From assembly GCF_001422485.1 (NCBI RefSeq), contig NZ_LMNF01000001.1, positions 1,021 to 65,020 of the forward strand: DNA of 64,000 nucleotides, given 5' to 3'. Shown here one piece after another: positions 26,906 through 35,047 of the stretch (the first letter of the stretch is position 1; each line of letters begins with the position of its first letter). Below the pieces are notes generated by a model. The model did not search any database, had not been told where the DNA came from, and worked only from the letters and a program-made list of their open reading frames with translations. The position numbers and the translations under genes are program-made. The stretch comes from Agreia sp. Leaf283 (GTDB taxonomy: Bacteria; Actinomycetota; Actinomycetes; Actinomycetales; Microbacteriaceae).

Positions 26906-27847
26906 GTGCAGCGCACAGACAGACCGGCCCCGTCGACCCGGGTCGTCGCGGTGATCTCGGCCTTCAATCCCGGCCCCGCGCTTATCGACGCGTGCACCTC
27001 TCTTCTCTCGCAGACCGCGTCGGTCACGATCGTCGACGATGGCAGCACCGCAGAGGTGGCAGAGATTCTGGATGCCTGCGCGGCGGCCGGCTGCCAGGTC
27101 GTTCTGCTCGGTCAGAACTCGGGCATCGCCGCCGCGCTCAACGCGGGCGTCGACACGGCGTTCGAGAGCGAGCCCGGCGCGGAATTCGTGCTGACCCTCG
27201 ACCAGGACTCGACGCTGCAGGGCGACTACGTCGCGCGCGCCGTCGCCGCACACGACGCGGCCGCGGCTGCCGGGGTTCGCGTCGGCCTCGTCGCCCCGCA
27301 CTCGGTCGAGGGACTGCCCTCTCGCGTGGCCGAGGTGCGCAACGGCGTGGTGCTGGGGCTCGAGCCGATCCAGTCGGGTCTGGTCATTCCCCGCTCGGTG
27401 TGGCACGACGCCGGACCGTTCCGCGCCGGCCTCTTCATCGACTCCGTCGACACCGAGTACTTCATGCGCCTCTCCGACGCCGGCTTCGAGACGGTGCTCG
27501 CCGCGGGCACGCACCTAAGCCACAGCCTCGGCGGCCGCTTCCATCCCACGATCTTCGGGCGGCGTCTCCGCCTCGGCGGCCGCGACGTCTCACTCGTGCG
27601 CAGCGCCCCGTTCCGTTACTACTACCTGGCCCGCAACCGCGTTCTGATGAACCGGGCGTTCGGCGCTCGTCACCGGGCCTGGTCGATGAAGGAGACCGCG
27701 CTCGACGCTCGACACTTCGCCATCGTGCTGGCGCTCTCGCCGAACAGGCTCACGCTCGCCCGTCTCATCGTCGCCGGCTGGCGCGACGGGGTGCGGGGGC
27801 GCCAGGGCCGTATGCCGGAGTCCGTCGAAGAGATCGCCCGGGCCTGA
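26906..27847 (+). CDS. Glycosyltransferase family 2, RfbF-like rhamnosyltransferase, copy 1
   Basis: 313 aa from GTG 26906, chosen because AAGGAGG lies six bases upstream; an upstream ATG in the same frame would run through the divergent gene. VVAVISAFNPGPALI, TIVDDGST, GQNSGIAAALNAG and LTLDQDST are the typical motifs of the rhamnosyltransferase subfamily of GT2. The C-terminal YYYLARNRVLMNR segment is also typical. The gene at 37078 is a paralogue. It starts a same-strand run of genes that continues to 34056. The product is predicted to add rhamnose to the lipid-linked chain. Confidence 0.8.
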   Translation: MQRTDRPAPSTRVVAVISAFNPGPALIDACTSLLSQTASVTIVDDGSTAEVAEILDACAAAGCQVVLLGQNSGIAAALNAGVDTAFESEPGAEFVLTLDQDSTLQGDYVARAVAAHDAAAAAGVRVGLVAPHSVEGLPSRVAEVRNGVVLGLEPIQSGLVIPRSVWHDAGPFRAGLFIDSVDTEYFMRLSDAGFETVLAAGTHLSHSLGGRFHPTIFGRRLRLGGRDVSLVRSAPFRYYYLARNRVLMNRAFGARHRAWSMKETALDARHFAIVLALSPNRLTLARLIVAGWRDGVRGRQGRMPESVEEIARA

Positions 27848-27880
27848 TCGCGCCTCCGCTCCCCCGTCTTCACGGGCGCT

Positions 27881-27886
27881 TATGAT
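27881..27886 (+). promoter_or_regulatory. Leaderless-type -10 box for the DPM1-like gene
   Basis: TATGAT, six bases before ATG 27893 with no ribosome site between, so transcription probably starts at the ATG itself. Confidence 0.6.
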
Positions 27887-27892
27887 GGTCGG

Positions 27893-28630
27893 ATGCCCCG
27901 CCCCTTTGACGGCACACTCATTGTGATGCCCGCACTCAACGAAGAAGAGGCCGTCGGCAACGTCGTTCGCGAGGTCCTGTCCTCCTACCCCGGCATCGCC
28001 TGCCTCGTCGTCGACGACGGCTCGATGGATGCGACGGGTGCGGAGGCCGCTGCGGCCGGCGCGATCGTGGCAACGCTTCCGTTCAACCTCGGAGTCGGCG
28101 GCGCCATGCGCGTCGGCTTCAAGTACGCTCTCGAGCACGGCTACCGCAACGTCGTTCAGGTCGACTCCGACGGCCAGCACGATCCCGTCGGACTCCCGGC
28201 CCTCATCGAGCAGTTGAACTCCAGCGACCTCGTGCTGGGCGCGCGCTTCGCCGGAACCGGTGAGTACGAGGTTCGCGGCCCCCGCAAGTGGGCCATGCTC
28301 ATGCTCTCCGGCATCCTGAGCCGTCTCGCCCGAACGCGACTCACCGACACGACGTCGGGGTTCCGCGCCAGCGGCCCCCGCGCGGTCAGGCTGTTCGCCG
28401 CGCACTACCCCGCGGAATACCTCGGCGACACGGTGGAGTCGCTCGTCATCGCCAGCCGGGCCAGCCTGCGGGTGAGCCAGGTGGCCGTCGCCATGCGGCC
28501 TCGCGCGGGTGGACGCCCCTCCCACAATCCGTTCAAGGCGGCGATCTATCTGGGCCGCGCGGTCATGGCACTGTTCATCGCCCTGCTTCGGCCGCCCGTC
28601 ATCCTGCCCCCGGAGGCGTCGACCCGATGA
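27893..28630 (+). CDS. DPM1-like polyprenyl-phosphate monosaccharide synthase (GT2)
   Basis: 245 aa. VMPALNEEEAVGNVV, LVVDDGSMDAT and VDSDGQHDP match the dolichyl-phosphate-mannose synthase-like branch, which moves a sugar from a nucleotide donor to polyprenyl phosphate. No C-terminal membrane anchor is seen beyond one weak hydrophobic helix. The next gene (DUF2304) overlaps by four bases, and the one after it (DUF2142, many membrane helices) overlaps in the same way. The three look like a cassette that makes a lipid-linked sugar, flips it and adds it to the polymer outside the membrane. Confidence 0.85.
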   Translation: MPRPFDGTLIVMPALNEEEAVGNVVREVLSSYPGIACLVVDDGSMDATGAEAAAAGAIVATLPFNLGVGGAMRVGFKYALEHGYRNVVQVDSDGQHDPVGLPALIEQLNSSDLVLGARFAGTGEYEVRGPRKWAMLMLSGILSRLARTRLTDTTSGFRASGPRAVRLFAAHYPAEYLGDTVESLVIASRASLRVSQVAVAMRPRAGGRPSHNPFKAAIYLGRAVMALFIALLRPPVILPPEASTR

Positions 28631-28992
28631 CCATCGCCACATACCTGCTCGGGGTCTTCTCGGCCCTGCTCACACTCGGTGTCGTCATCGAGATGTTGCG
28701 CCGCAGACGCCTGCGCGAGCGGCACGCCGTCTGGTGGCTGCTCGCCGGATCGCTGGCGCTGATCGTCGGACTGTTTCCCGACATCCTCGGCTGGGCGGCG
28801 GGCCTGGTGGGCGTCGCGGTGCCGACGAACCTCATCTTCTTCGTGAGCATGGCGGTGCTGTTCCTGGTGTCGATCCAGCACAGCGCCGAACTCACCGACC
28901 TCGAGACCAAGACCCGCGTGCTCGCCGAGACGGCTGCCCTCCAGCAGTTGCGCATCGACGAGCTCGAGAGGTCGATCAAGGAACAGTCGTGA
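28627..28992 (+). CDS. DUF2304 small membrane protein
   Basis: 121 aa from ATG 28627, which overlaps the upstream stop (ATGA). Three hydrophobic segments (about 4-22, 37-58 and 68-86) are followed by a charged C-terminal helix likely to form a coiled coil (LETKTRVLAET to the end). Size and layout match DUF2304, which is commonly found directly beside DPM1-like synthases. Its biochemical role is not established; flipping or anchoring of the lipid-linked sugar is a guess based on position. It overlaps the next gene, whose GTG start is at 28989. Confidence 0.75.
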   Translation: MTIATYLLGVFSALLTLGVVIEMLRRRRLRERHAVWWLLAGSLALIVGLFPDILGWAAGLVGVAVPTNLIFFVSMAVLFLVSIQHSAELTDLETKTRVLAETAALQQLRIDELERSIKEQS

Positions 28993-30569
28993 CCTTTATC
29001 GCCCCCCGCCCCTCTCGAGCACGATGGGGCGTCTTCGCCGGCGCCTGGATCGCCTTGGCCCTTCTCGCGTCGGCCTGGGCGATCGCGTCGCCGATCAGCT
29101 CGGGTCCCGACGAGCCCGCCCACCTGATCAAGGCAGCCTCCGTCGTGCGAGGCGAACTGGTCGGACCCCAGGGCAGCTACGGCAACGAGGTGACGGTGCC
29201 GAACTACGTGTCGTGGAGCAACGCCCAGACGTGCTTCGTGTTCAACCCGGAGGTGCCGGCGAACTGTGCGCCGCCGCTCGTCGGCGACCCGGGTGAACTG
29301 GTCACGGGAACGACCACGGCGGGCTACTACAACCCGATCTACTACGCGATGGTCGGCTGGCCGACGCTCATCTTCTCGAACGAGGTCGGCATCTACGCGA
29401 TGCGCATCGTCAGCGCGATCCTCTCCTCGGCGATCCTCGCCCTGGCCTTCATGCTCGTGTCGACCTGGCGCAGGCCGACCATTCCTCTCATCGGGCTCAC
29501 CGTCGCGATCACCCCCATGGTGATCTACGTCAACGGGCTGGTGAACCCGAGCTCGTTCGAGATCTCGGGCACCATCGCGGCATTCGTGGCGATGCTCACG
29601 ATCGTCACCCAGGCCGACGAACGGCTGCTTCGGGAACGGGCCACGATTCTCGTGGTCGTCTCGGTGCTCGCCGCGAACACGCGCACGATCTCACCGCTCT
29701 GGATCGCGTTGGCGATCCTCGTTCCCCTCCTCCTGCTGAGCTGGCGCGAACTCGGCCGACTCCTGCGCCATCGGGTGGTGCTGGTGTCTGCGGCGATCAT
29801 CGCTGTGGGCGCGGCGTTCGCGCTGGCGTGGACGCCGATCAGCTCGAGGCTCGCAACGGAGGCGACCGGCGGGGCCCCCGCGACCACGGTCATCACGACG
29901 GTCTTCCCCGACGTGGGCCAGAGCCCCTTCTTCGGATTCGTGAAGATGATCACCCTCACGTTCACGAACGGCGCCGACATGATCGGCAACTTCGGGTGGA
30001 TGGACACCCCCGTGCCCGCCACCACGATCGTGATCTGGACGATACTGCTCGGGGGCATCCTGCTCGCGGGCTTCAGCCTGCTGCGGGGGCGTCGGGCACT
30101 GGTCGGCGTGATCCTGCTCGTGCTGGCCGTCTTCCTGCCGGCCCTCATCCAGGCCGCGTTCATCACCTCGGGCGGCTTCATCTGGCAAGGCCGATACGGT
30201 CTGCCGATCTTCGTGATGCTGATTATCGGCGTCGCCGCGCTCGTCGGCCTGAGCCTCGAAGAGCAGCCGCTGAGGGCCGCCGGCCTGACCCGCCTGGTGC
30301 TCGCCGTACTGCTCGGCTTCATCGCCGGCCAGGGCTATGGATTCCTCAAGGCCCTCCGCCGCAACGTGATCGGCAGCGACACCTCGTGGAAGCAGTTGAT
30401 CACCGATCCCGCCTGGATTCCGCCCGGCGGCATCGCCGTTCCGCTGGCGCTGTTCGCCGCCGGGCTCGCCGTTCTCGCCGTCGTCGCCCTGCGCATCCAT
30501 TCGGCCGATCGCCGTGCACTGGTCGTCAGGCAGGAGGAGCACCGTGGCTCAGCCGCGCGTACTGTTTGA
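28989..30569 (+). CDS. DUF2142 polytopic membrane protein, likely GT-C-type transferase
   Basis: 526 aa from GTG 28989, four bases overlapping DUF2304. The N-terminal helix is followed by SGPDEPAHLIKAA, an acidic loop typical of DUF2142; Asp and Glu there would be the GT-C style catalytic residues facing outside. About eleven to twelve hydrophobic segments follow. Family members are found with polyprenyl-phosphate-sugar synthases, and transfer of the lipid-linked sugar to the growing or finished glycan is the reasonable prediction. A polymerase (Wzy) role is the main alternative, since no other Wzy candidate was found. Confidence 0.75.
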   Translation: MTFIAPRPSRARWGVFAGAWIALALLASAWAIASPISSGPDEPAHLIKAASVVRGELVGPQGSYGNEVTVPNYVSWSNAQTCFVFNPEVPANCAPPLVGDPGELVTGTTTAGYYNPIYYAMVGWPTLIFSNEVGIYAMRIVSAILSSAILALAFMLVSTWRRPTIPLIGLTVAITPMVIYVNGLVNPSSFEISGTIAAFVAMLTIVTQADERLLRERATILVVVSVLAANTRTISPLWIALAILVPLLLLSWRELGRLLRHRVVLVSAAIIAVGAAFALAWTPISSRLATEATGGAPATTVITTVFPDVGQSPFFGFVKMITLTFTNGADMIGNFGWMDTPVPATTIVIWTILLGGILLAGFSLLRGRRALVGVILLVLAVFLPALIQAAFITSGGFIWQGRYGLPIFVMLIIGVAALVGLSLEEQPLRAAGLTRLVLAVLLGFIAGQGYGFLKALRRNVIGSDTSWKQLITDPAWIPPGGIAVPLALFAAGLAVLAVVALRIHSADRRALVVRQEEHRGSAARTV

Positions 30570-31692
30570 CGCCACGTCGATTCCGCCCAGCCACGGGGGT
30601 GTCGCCCGGTTCATCTCCGGCCTGCTCTCCGGCCTGGAGCAGAACGGCGAGCTCGTCGAGGTCGTCGCGAAGCGACACGACATCCCTGCACTGCACGCGG
30701 TCGCGCCCGGCCACACCTATCTCGTCGCTCCGACACTCGTGTCGCTTCGGGGCGGTCGTTTCCTGTGGGAACAGACCGGTCTCCCGGCGCTCGCCCGCCG
30801 CCGTCATGCCGACGTAATCTACTCGCCGCACTACACGTTCCCCCTTGTTGCGCGGGCTCGGCGGGTGGTCACCCTGCACGACGCCACCTTCTTCAGCTCG
30901 CCTGAGGCGCACTCCCGTCTGAAGGGCGTCTTCTTCCGCACCTGGATCCGCTGGGCCAACGCTCGGGCCGACAGGCTCGTTGCCGCCAGCCGCGCAACCG
31001 CCGACGAGGTGCAGCGCTACGTGGCCCGCGCGCAGGGCACGATCGATGTCGGCTACCTCGGCGTCGATCCCGCCGTCTTCGCGCCGCCCACCCCGGAGGC
31101 CGTCGCCACGGCACGGAGAGAGATCGGCCTGCGGCCCGACCAGCCGTGGATCGCCTTCCTCGGCACGATCGAGCCGCGCAAGAACATCCCCGCACTGATC
31201 GAGGCCCACGCGACCCTCCGCGCCGCGGATCCCACGACTCCCGTGCTCGTGCTGTCGGGCGCCCGCGGCTGGGACGAGGCCGCGAACGACGCCCTCGACC
31301 GTAACGCCGGCCTGCCCGCCGACGAACGGCCCGTCATCGAGGCAGGCTACCTGCCGCTCGAACTTCTCTCGGCCTTCCTCGGCGGCTCTGAGCTTGTCGT
31401 CTACCCGAGCCTCGGCGAAGGATTCGGACTGCCCGTGCTCGAAGCCATGTCGAGCGGCGCGACTGTGCTGACGACCAGGCGCCTCTCGATCCCCGAGGTC
31501 GGCGGCGACGCCGTCGAGTACACCGAGACCGATGCCGCGTCGATCGCGACTCGGCTGCGTGAACTGCTCGACGACCCCGAGCGCAGGGCGACACTGGCCG
31601 CGGCAGGACTCGCCCGCAGTGCGCAGTTCACCTGGAGCGAATGCGCGGCCGTCTACTCGCGCGCCTTCGCCGAGGCCGGAGCCTCATCGTGA
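30544..31692 (+). CDS. Glycosyltransferase family 4, mannosyltransferase-like
   Basis: 382 aa from GTG 30544, with AGGAGG six bases upstream, overlapping the end of the DUF2142 gene by 26 bp. It is a GT-B enzyme: N-terminal half with SIPPSHGGVARF and YSPHYTFPL, C-terminal half with FLGTIEPRKNIPAL and YPSLGEGFGLPVLEAM, where the EGFGLPVLE block binds the nucleotide sugar. Such enzymes often carry mannose or another hexose. Its stop overlaps the start of the WbbL-like gene by four bases, so translation is coupled through the whole group from 27893 to 32543. Confidence 0.85.
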   Translation: MAQPRVLFDATSIPPSHGGVARFISGLLSGLEQNGELVEVVAKRHDIPALHAVAPGHTYLVAPTLVSLRGGRFLWEQTGLPALARRRHADVIYSPHYTFPLVARARRVVTLHDATFFSSPEAHSRLKGVFFRTWIRWANARADRLVAASRATADEVQRYVARAQGTIDVGYLGVDPAVFAPPTPEAVATARREIGLRPDQPWIAFLGTIEPRKNIPALIEAHATLRAADPTTPVLVLSGARGWDEAANDALDRNAGLPADERPVIEAGYLPLELLSAFLGGSELVVYPSLGEGFGLPVLEAMSSGATVLTTRRLSIPEVGGDAVEYTETDAASIATRLRELLDDPERRATLAAAGLARSAQFTWSECAAVYSRAFAEAGASS

Positions 31693-32543
31693 GCGCGGCC
31701 GGAGTCGTCACGGTCAGCTACGGCTCGGAGGGCGTACTCGACGGTTTCCTCGCGTCGCTCGAGCACGCGAGCGTCTCCGAGCTGCAGGTCGTCGTGGCCG
31801 ACAACCGTCCGGATGCCGGCGGTCCCGTGCGCGAGCTCGCCGAACGCTACGGCGTCGCCTACCTCCCCATGAGTGCGAACCTCGGCTACGGCGGCGCCAT
31901 GAACGCGGCCGTTCGCAGCCTGCCGTCCGACGTCGCCTGGGTTCTCGTGAGCAATCCCGACATCAAGATCCATCCCGGGGCAATCGACGAGCTCGTGCGG
32001 GTCGGTGAATCGGATGCCCGCATCGGCGCTGTCGGACCGCTGGTCGAGACCGACGGCGAGATCTACCCGTCGGCGCGGGCGATCCCGTCGCTGCGTATGG
32101 GGCTCGGGCACGCACTCTTCGCCAACATCTGGCCCTCGAACCCGTGGAGTCGCAAGTACCACAGCGACAACGAGCGTCCTCCCCGCGAGCGAGACGCCGG
32201 CTGGCTGTCGGGCTCCTGCCTGCTCATCCGCCGCGAGGCCTTCGACGCCGTCGGCGGTTTCGACGACCGCTTCTTCATGTACTTCGAAGACGTCGACCTC
32301 GGCTACCGCCTCTCGAAGGCCGGCTGGCGCAACAGGTACGCCCCGTCGGCCACGGTCATGCACTCGGGCGCGCACTCCACAGACGAGCACTCCACGAAGA
32401 TGGTCCTCGTGCATCACGAGAGCGCCTACCGCTTTCTGTCGAGCAAGTACCGCGGCTGGTACCTCGCCCCCGTACGCCTGGCCGTGCGCGTGGGGCTGTC
32501 GACCCGGGCATATCTTGTGACGCGGGTCTTCAACCGCCGCTGA
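31689..32543 (+). CDS. wbbL: WbbL-like rhamnosyltransferase for the Rha-GlcNAc-PP-lipid linkage unit
   Basis: 284 aa from GTG 31689. The sequence follows mycobacterial WbbL closely: VVTVSYGSEGVL, NLGYGGAMNAAV, SNPDIKIHPGAID, YPSARAIPSL, WLSGSCLLIRR, FFMYFEDVDLGYRL and an AHST block. WbbL transfers L-rhamnose from dTDP-rhamnose to decaprenyl-PP-GlcNAc and so makes the linker that ties a wall polysaccharide to peptidoglycan. Finding it here suggests that the polymer is built on the same linkage unit and later passed to an LCP ligase such as the one at 42905. WecA-type GlcNAc-1-P transferase is not in the window. Confidence 0.85.
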   Translation: MSAAGVVTVSYGSEGVLDGFLASLEHASVSELQVVVADNRPDAGGPVRELAERYGVAYLPMSANLGYGGAMNAAVRSLPSDVAWVLVSNPDIKIHPGAIDELVRVGESDARIGAVGPLVETDGEIYPSARAIPSLRMGLGHALFANIWPSNPWSRKYHSDNERPPRERDAGWLSGSCLLIRREAFDAVGGFDDRFFMYFEDVDLGYRLSKAGWRNRYAPSATVMHSGAHSTDEHSTKMVLVHHESAYRFLSSKYRGWYLAPVRLAVRVGLSTRAYLVTRVFNRR

Positions 32544-32544
32544 C

Positions 32545-32572
32545 GTGACCGGGAGGTCGGAGCCAGTATGCT
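32545..32572 (+). promoter_or_regulatory. Candidate promoter for the CWB2-excalibur gene
   Basis: GTGACC (32545-32550) and TATGCT (32567-32572) are 16 bases apart; the start codon lies 29 bases after the -10 box with a weak AGGA upstream of it. Confidence 0.4.
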
Positions 32573-32601
32573 GACGAAATCAGCCAGCCCGATAGGACTC
32601 A

Positions 32602-34056
32602 ATGAGAACCGCTCTCTCCACCCTGCTCGTCTGTCTCGCAGTGATTGCTTCGGTCCTGGCTGTCGATGGCTCGGCCACGGCCAGCATCACAAGCGTCAGC
32701 CGGTATTCCGGCGCCGACCGTTATGAGGTCGCAGTCAACATTGCGCACGAGTATGCACCCGATGTCGACGTGGTCTACATCGCGAAAGGAACCGATTACC
32801 CGGATGCTCTCAGCGCTGCTCCGGCGGCAGCGGCTTCGCACGGGCCTCTTCTGCTCACTCGGCCCGATTCTCTGCCCCAGTCGGTGCGAGCAGAGCTCGA
32901 AAGACTGACTCCGAAGAAGATCGTCGTCGTTGGGGGTACGGCATCGGTATCAGACGCCGTCTTCGCGGAGCTCTCCACATTCGGGGAGACGATTCGACTC
33001 AGTGGGGCCGATCGGTACGAAGCATCGAGAATGGTCGTCGATTACGCATTCGGCACCACCGGGGCTTCGCGGGTGTACGTGGCCACGGGAGCGAACTACC
33101 CCGACGCGCTGTCTGCCAGCGCCGCGGCAGGTGCACACAACGGGGCGGTGCTGCTGGTGAACGGCAAGGCGGATACCGCGCCGATCGAGGTTCAAGAACT
33201 TATCGTGAAGCTCGGAGCACACGACGTGGTCATCGCCGGCGGACCCAACTCCGTGACCACGGGGATCGAGGACTCCGTCGCTGCGCTCGGACTTCCCGGG
33301 GGATCGCAGCGACTCGGTGGGGCGGATCGCTACGAGGCGAGCCGCAACATCAATGTCGAAGCATTCACCTCGGCAACGACGGCATTCGTTGCCACCGGGC
33401 TGAACTTTCCCGATGCTCTCGCCGGTGCGGCCCTGGCGGGCAACCAAGGCTCGCCGCTGTTCATCGTGCCCGGCACCTGTGTGCCGTTTTCGATCGTCGG
33501 CTCGATCAACGCGTTGGGCGCGGATCGACTTGCCATCCTCGGCGGCCCAAACTCCGTCTCCCCAGCAGTGGAGACGATGACGCCCTGCGCCTCCACGCCG
33601 AGCGTATCCGTGCAGCACTCCTGCGGTAGCGGACTGAGCATCAGCGTGACCAATCCGAACCCCTTCGAGGTCGGTTGGACGTACGGCATCGACTACAACC
33701 TCGACGGAACAGACGACGCACGCACCGAAGGAATGACCGGCGCGTACGACAGCGTTACCGTTACGGATACCAGCGTGGGTGAGGACACCACGGCGGATGT
33801 GAGGGTCTACTTCCGGGGCGCGACGATCACGAACCAGAGGGTCCACGTGGACTGTGTCCCGCCACCTGGTCCATCCAACCCGGGCAACCCCGGCAACCCG
33901 GGCAACCCGGGAAACAGTGTCAACTGCAGCGACTTCGCCACATGGCGGGCGGCGCAGAACTGGTTCGACACGTACTACCCGGCCTACGGCGACGTTGCGG
34001 GTCTCGATAGCGACGGCGACAGGATCGCCTGCGAGAGCCTTCCCGGGCATCCCTGA
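32602..34056 (+). CDS. Secreted CWB2 cell-wall-binding protein with C-terminal excalibur domain
   Basis: 484 aa. A signal peptide (about residues 1-27) leads into three CWB2 repeats, marked by GADRYEVA, GADRYEAS and GADRYEAS, which span about 34-335. A middle beta domain (about 335-425) precedes a Pro-Gly-Asn linker of four GNP repeats and an excalibur-type end domain containing LDSDGDRIACES, with paired Cys and an EF-hand-like calcium loop. CWB2 proteins attach non-covalently to anionic wall polymers. No catalytic domain is visible, so an adhesive or structural role is most likely. It is the second CWB2 gene inside the glycan locus. Confidence 0.85.
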   Translation: MRTALSTLLVCLAVIASVLAVDGSATASITSVSRYSGADRYEVAVNIAHEYAPDVDVVYIAKGTDYPDALSAAPAAAASHGPLLLTRPDSLPQSVRAELERLTPKKIVVVGGTASVSDAVFAELSTFGETIRLSGADRYEASRMVVDYAFGTTGASRVYVATGANYPDALSASAAAGAHNGAVLLVNGKADTAPIEVQELIVKLGAHDVVIAGGPNSVTTGIEDSVAALGLPGGSQRLGGADRYEASRNINVEAFTSATTAFVATGLNFPDALAGAALAGNQGSPLFIVPGTCVPFSIVGSINALGADRLAILGGPNSVSPAVETMTPCASTPSVSVQHSCGSGLSISVTNPNPFEVGWTYGIDYNLDGTDDARTEGMTGAYDSVTVTDTSVGEDTTADVRVYFRGATITNQRVHVDCVPPPGPSNPGNPGNPGNPGNSVNCSDFATWRAAQNWFDTYYPAYGDVAGLDSDGDRIACESLPGHP

Positions 34057-34093
34057 ATGACATGACGAGGCGGCGGAGAATCCGCTGCGCCGT

Positions 34094-34915
34094 CTACGTC
34101 AGAGGAATCGGACCACCGAGCGTGATGGTCGCCTGCCCGGTGCCCCCGCACCCGTCGAGGTAGTTGCTGTTGACCACGATTCCCACTGAGGTCACGTACC
34201 AGGAGTCGTCGATCTCCGGAAGCTGTTCCGCGACGGCCGCATCGATGAGCTGCTGCGGAACGAAGACCGTGTTTTCGACGGTCGACAGCGTCACCCATTC
34301 GACGTACTCATCCGGCGATACTCCACGCAGCACCGAGATGGTGTGTTCGACCGGGGCGACATCGGCCTCGGTGGAGTAGTCGACGACCGTGAGTGTCACG
34401 ATTCCCGGCAAGGGGTACATGCTCGTTGCCGCGACGAGCGACTCGACGGCGTCCGAATCGTCGGCGTCCCACGGCTGAACGAGCCCCTGCAGGCCCTCGA
34501 CCGGTGACACCGTTCCTGACCAGTCGCCCGTCTCCGGCGCGACGGAGTCGTACGAGATAGGCGTGCATGCGGGCTCGGGCTCGGGCTTCGGGATCGTCGG
34601 GGGCACGACGGGCGCCTCCCCCTGTGACACCGGTGCGCCGCAGTCCGTGGCCGCCTGCGCCGCCGGTGACCCGCCCCCGAAGAGCACGACACCCACGAGC
34701 AGTGGCATCAGGGCCAACATCGCCCACCTGCCCCGCTTCCGCGCAACGGCAACACCTACGACGCCGGCGACCAGCAGCACGGCAGTGAGGACGACAAAAG
34801 GCACGACGTCGGCGGATCCGGTGTTCGCGAGACAGTCTGTGGTGGAAATGATGGTGGGCCCCCTGAGCGTGCGGCGTCGACGCTGTGATTCACCGCGACG
34901 GTTACGGATCAGCAT
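34094..34915 (-). CDS. Hypothetical exported membrane protein with N-terminal LANTG sorting-like segment
   Basis: 273 aa, not recognised. Residues 29-33 read LANTG, followed by a hydrophobic segment (37-58) and the basic cluster RKRGR (59-63). This is the order of a sortase sorting signal, but it lies near the N-terminus instead of the C-terminus. A second hydrophobic stretch (64-80) ends in AQAA like a signal-peptidase site. The remaining 180 residues are a Pro-linker and a beta-rich exported domain with three Cys. The gene converges on the CWB2-excalibur gene with a 37-bp gap. Possible readings: an ordinary double-TM N-terminus, or fusion of a sorting signal to a second exported protein. 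Confidence 0.6.
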   Translation of the reverse strand: MLIRNRRGESQRRRRTLRGPTIISTTDCLANTGSADVVPFVVLTAVLLVAGVVGVAVARKRGRWAMLALMPLLVGVVLFGGGSPAAQAATDCGAPVSQGEAPVVPPTIPKPEPEPACTPISYDSVAPETGDWSGTVSPVEGLQGLVQPWDADDSDAVESLVAATSMYPLPGIVTLTVVDYSTEADVAPVEHTISVLRGVSPDEYVEWVTLSTVENTVFVPQQLIDAAVAEQLPEIDDSWYVTSVGIVVNSNYLDGCGGTGQATITLGGPIPLT

Positions 34916-35047
34916 AGAGGCTCGCCGAATCCGACATTCTCACGCTTGGGACGCCGAGTACACAGGCGAGCACGGTTGGCGGGCGACGCCGGGAGCCCGC
35001 TCGCGCGCCCACGCAATGACTCGTGCTGACCCACCAACACCGCTGCG

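Noticed and set aside
33870-33920. GNP-repeat coding segment as a separate repeat element
   Set aside because: It is a short Pro-Gly-Asn linker inside the CWB2-excalibur protein, not a mobile or structural DNA repeat.
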